Assembly (NCBI GenBank): GCA_000435715.1
Contig: FR882593.1
Span: forward strand, 133,139 to 140,907
Length of the DNA: 7,769 bases
Direction of reading: 5' to 3'
DNA from: Firmicutes bacterium CAG:145
GTDB taxonomy: Bacteria; Bacillota; Clostridia; Peptostreptococcales; Anaerovoracaceae
Positions 6,448 to 7,769 of this stretch are shown here, piece after piece. The notes beneath the pieces were generated by a model that made no database searches, was not told the DNA's origin, and was given only the letters and a program-made list of their open reading frames with translations. Positions within the stretch are counted from its first letter, which is position 1. Every line of letters starts with the position of its first letter. The position numbers and the translations under genes are program-made.

Positions 6448-6638
6448 ACAGAAGTGGCATCTCGGAAGTCCTGTCAAAATCAGGCGCTGTGTCTCAGCAA
6501 CCGTGGTATCAACGAAAGGATCGGCGTTCTTCGCGCAGTCACTGAGGGTTTAAACCTCGGGAAGACATCTAAGTAGGTTTGTAAAGATTAAGTCGGTAGA
6601 CCTGTCACTTTTTAAGCATAGTCTTCTGAGATAGGACT
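6448..6638 (+). promoter_or_regulatory. Cobalamin (vitamin B12) riboswitch
   Basis: The conserved blocks of the cobalamin aptamer occur in order: GGAAG, then P4 CCTG/CAGG (6470-6473/6481-6484) around TCAAAAT; P5 GCTG/CAGC (6486-6489/6495-6498) with AACCGT after it; the GTCACTG ... CGGGAAGAC block (6538-6566) with inner stem GAGG/CCTC; and AGTCGGTAGACCTGTC (6591-6606), close to the classic 3' block AGCCAGGAGACCTGCC. The 5' strand ACAG (6448-6451) can pair with CTGT (6602-6605), and GGC (6456-6458) with GTC (6592-6594). A P13 hairpin follows (AGTCTT 6620-6625, AGGACT 6633-6638). Its loop CTGAGAT complements the P5 loop TGTCT and its flank (CTGAGA with TCTCAG at 6492-6497), giving the L5-L13 kissing contact known for this class. 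The usual P3 hairpin seems absent. Ligand form (adenosyl-, methyl- or hydroxocobalamin) is not determined. Confidence 0.88.
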
Positions 6639-6761
6639 GCGATAGATCTTTTAAACAGCCTTTTTCTGTGTTTGAGATATCATTGTGATATTTACGCAGC
6701 AGAGAGAAAGTCTTGGCGAAGTTACCTTTCTTACATTGGTTGTATTAGAGAAAAATCAGCG
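6639..6761 (+). other. Structured non-coding leader between riboswitch and terminator
   Basis: No open frame with a ribosome site is seen here. Several hairpins can be drawn: ACAG/CTGT (6655-6658/6666-6669); AGATATCA/TGATATTT (6675-6682/6686-6693, loop TTG); and AGAAAG/CTTTCT (6705-6710/6726-6731) enclosing CTT-GGCG-AAG (6712-6721). The segment may be the riboswitch expression platform or the body of a small RNA. Pairings were found by eye; no folding energy was computed. Confidence 0.45.
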
Positions 6762-6787
6762 GACACTCAGAAACGAGTGTCTTTTTT
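6762..6787 (+). terminator. Strong intrinsic terminator after the riboswitch leader
   Basis: GACACTC (6762-6768), loop AGAAAC, GAGTGTC (6775-6781), then six T (6782-6787). A perfect 7-bp stem plus U-tract. It lies about 150 nt past the aptamer and 49 bp before the next ATG, with no new promoter in between, so it should control read-through into the downstream gene. Confidence 0.92.
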
Positions 6788-6835
6788 ATATATCGGAGGC
6801 GGGAGATATGCTCCCCGCAAATGGAGGTATGAGAT

Positions 6836-7147
6836 ATGAGACTTGCCTGGCTCAAGAACCCTGATAACGTAGTATATGCAGATATAAATGAATTTGCCGA
6901 CAATTTCGGCAAAGAGACAGGCATAAGCGGCCTGAGAAAAAAGCTGGATGAGTTTAGGAATAATCCTGAGAAAGATGGAATATACCTGAAAGGAACCAAG
7001 CGGACGACTCTCAAAGTCTTCATTCCGGACCTGTATTTCGAAGGTGAAGAAAAGCTGAATATGGGAGACAGCGTGTGGATATTTATGGGAGAATACTACC
7101 CATGTTACTGCCTGTACTGGCCGGAAGAAAATTCCGAAGACCAATAG
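6836..7147 (+). CDS. Hypothetical protein, 103 residues, downstream of the cobalamin riboswitch
   Basis: I do not recognise this protein. It is soluble and acidic at the C-terminus, with no signal peptide or membrane span. The first half is charged and helical (NEFADNFGKETG, LRKKLDEFRNNPEKDG, about residues 18-47). The second half looks like beta strands (GIYLKGTKRTTLKVFIPDLYF, DSVWIFMGEYYPCYCLYW) and has two Cys three residues apart in PCYCLYW, not a metal-site pattern on its own. The start is set by GGAGG (6823-6827) 8 nt upstream; codon use resembles neighbours. No promoter is visible after the terminator at 6762-6787, so expression should depend on read-through from the riboswitch promoter. 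No sequence feature links it to B12 synthesis, transport or B12-dependent chemistry. Confidence 0.8.
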   Translation: MRLAWLKNPDNVVYADINEFADNFGKETGISGLRKKLDEFRNNPEKDGIYLKGTKRTTLKVFIPDLYFEGEEKLNMGDSVWIFMGEYYPCYCLYWPEENSEDQ

Positions 7148-7212
7148 CAGTATACAGCCATTATATGGCAAGATCAAAGTTGACAGCATAGTTTAAAAAC
7201 TTTTCATCCTTT

Positions 7213-7244
7213 GCGGGAGCGGGCAAGCGATTGCCCGCTTTCGC
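7213..7244 (+). terminator. Long hairpin after the 103-residue gene, weak terminator candidate
   Basis: AGCGGGCAA (7218-7226) and TTGCCCGCT (7231-7239) form a perfect 9-bp stem closed by GCGA, a GNRA-type tetraloop. Two G-U wobbles and three more pairs extend it to 14 bp (7213-7226/7231-7244). Only three T follow the 9-bp stem and none follow the full stem, so termination is uncertain. The wobbles pair only in plus-strand RNA, which fits a function in rightward transcripts. Confidence 0.5.
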
Positions 7245-7371
7245 TGTGTCAAGATATAAATTGACGCAGGTTTTACCTTGGACCTCTTATCTGCGCAGGC
7301 GTAAGGCTAAAGTCTGCAATGAAATCTTCGTTCAGATTCGGTCAGGCAGGCATAAAACAGTATCTTCCTGA
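7245..7371. other. Gene-free, hairpin-rich stretch upstream of the nitrilase promoter
   Basis: No open frame with a ribosome site is found here. Small inverted repeats follow each other: GTCAA/TTGAC (7248-7252/7261-7265), CGCAG/CTGCG (7265-7269/7291-7295), GCAGGC/GTCTGC with one wobble (7295-7300/7312-7317), AATCT/AGATT (7323-7327/7334-7338), and TCAGG/CCTGA (7342-7346/7367-7371). I match it to no known RNA family. Some of these short stems may be chance. Confidence 0.35.
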
Positions 7372-7400
7372 TTGTCGATTTATGAAATTGGTGGTATAAT
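7372..7400 (+). promoter_or_regulatory. Promoter of the nitrilase gene
   Basis: TTGTCG (7372-7377), a 17-bp spacer, and a perfect TATAAT (7395-7400) preceded by TGG, making an extended -10. Transcription should start near 7407, about 40 nt before the start codon. The nitrilase is therefore probably transcribed independently of the riboswitch unit. Confidence 0.8.
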
Positions 7401-7448
7401 ATATCGGCTGGAATATATGTTCTTAAAACGGAGGAGGTAAGATTGACA

Positions 7449-7769
7449 ATGAATAATCTTAAAGATATATGCAAAATCGCAGTAGTGCAGGCTTCACCGG
7501 TGATGTTCGACGCCGGAGCATGTACAGACAAGGCTGTGGAGCTGATCGAAAGAGCCTCCCGCAAAGAGAAGGACGGCAGTCATGCAGAACTGATAGTCTT
7601 TCCGGAGCTATTCATACCTGGTTACCCTTACGGTATGACTTTCGGCTTTACGGTAGGAAGCCGCAAAGAAGAAGGCAGAAAAGACTGGAAGATATATTAC
7701 GACAACTCTATAGTAATTCCCGGACCTGAGACGAAGAAGATAGGAGAGGCGGCCCTGGCCGCAGGAGCC
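7449..7769 (+). CDS. Nitrilase (branch 1 of the nitrilase superfamily), 5' part only
   Basis: The first 107 codons of a cytosolic carbon-nitrogen hydrolase; the gene runs off the window end. The start KIAVVQASPVMFDAG is typical of true nitrilases, which convert organic nitriles to carboxylic acid and ammonia. AELIVFPELFIPGYPYGMTFGF (about residues 46-67) contains the catalytic Glu (E53, in FPE) and the GYP motif. VGSRKEEGRKDW and the YYDNSIVIPGPET block (about 83-95) are characteristic of the nitrilase branch rather than of amidases or NAD synthetases. Catalytic Lys and Cys lie beyond the window. GGAGGAGG (7430-7437) precedes both this ATG (11 nt) and an in-frame TTG at 7443 (5 nt); either may be the start. 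Arylacetonitrilase, aliphatic nitrilase or cyanide-hydratase-like activity cannot be separated yet. Confidence 0.92.
   Translation, partial: MNNLKDICKIAVVQASPVMFDAGACTDKAVELIERASRKEKDGSHAELIVFPELFIPGYPYGMTFGFTVGSRKEEGRKDWKIYYDNSIVIPGPETKKIGEAALAAGA

Noticed and set aside
6618..6787. EutV-type dual-hairpin (ANTAR) binding site after the B12 riboswitch, as in EutX/Rli55
   Set aside because: ANTAR sites need paired hairpins with six-base loops having A at position 1 and G at position 4. The terminator loop is AGAAAC (no G4), the P13 loop has seven bases, and no other suitable pair was found.
7180..7210. Promoter with perfect TTGACA at 7180-7185 after the 103-residue gene
   Set aside because: No acceptable -10 lies 16-19 bp downstream.
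7261..7292. Second MerR-like promoter (TTGACG with a long spacer and AGGT/ACCT repeats)
   Set aside because: The only T-rich hexamer at a suitable distance (TTATCT) matches the -10 consensus poorly and the repeats are not centred as in MerR operators.
4200..7769. Aminotransferase and nitrilase acting together in an aromatic-acid (auxin-like) route
   Set aside because: The genes are over 2 kb apart, have separate promoters, and substrates are not known; the link would be speculation.

Overview
The window looks like chromosomal DNA of an anaerobic Bacillota, most likely class Clostridia. Composition is moderately AT-rich, with heavy use of ATA (Ile) and AGA/AGG (Arg) codons. Shine-Dalgarno sites are strong GGAGG-type, promoters look like sigma-A promoters, and the gene set (MerR/MATE divergon, cobalamin riboswitch, DUF1275 protein, nitrilase) fits that group. 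I cannot name the genus from sequence alone. No phage, IS, CRISPR, tRNA or rRNA signal was found.

Layout: (1) 86-925 (-) encodes a BmrR-like MerR regulator, divergent from a MATE efflux pump (1042-2370, +). Between them lies a textbook MerR-activated promoter with a 19-bp spacer and an imperfect 10-bp dyad. (2) A nucleoside phosphorylase (2518-3276) and a 79-residue hypothetical protein (3391-3630) follow, closed by a long A/T-flanked terminator. (3) A 266-bp gap holds that terminator, an isolated imperfect palindrome and a promoter. That promoter drives a two-gene operon: an ABM-fold small monooxygenase-like protein (3897-4181) and a class I/II PLP aminotransferase (4200-5402). (4) A DUF1275/YoaK-type membrane protein with a strongly acidic N-terminal tail (5513-6388) has its own promoter. 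(5) A 447-bp gene-free stretch carries a near-consensus promoter and a cobalamin (B12) riboswitch whose conserved blocks, P13 hairpin and L5-L13 kissing loop can be read. It continues through a further structured segment to a strong intrinsic terminator, just before an unrecognised 103-residue gene (6836-7147). (6) A hairpin-rich 300-bp gap leads to the promoter and 5' part of a nitrilase (7449 to the window end, truncated).

How the parts relate: the MerR/MATE pair is a self-contained drug-responsive efflux unit. The phosphorylase (nucleoside salvage), the ABM/aminotransferase operon and the nitrilase look like independent housekeeping or accessory metabolism. The most unusual item is the B12 riboswitch. 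It stands in front of a gene with no visible link to cobalamin and is separated from it by about 155 nt of structured leader and a terminator. This is either B12 control of an orphan protein or a riboswitch-controlled small RNA.
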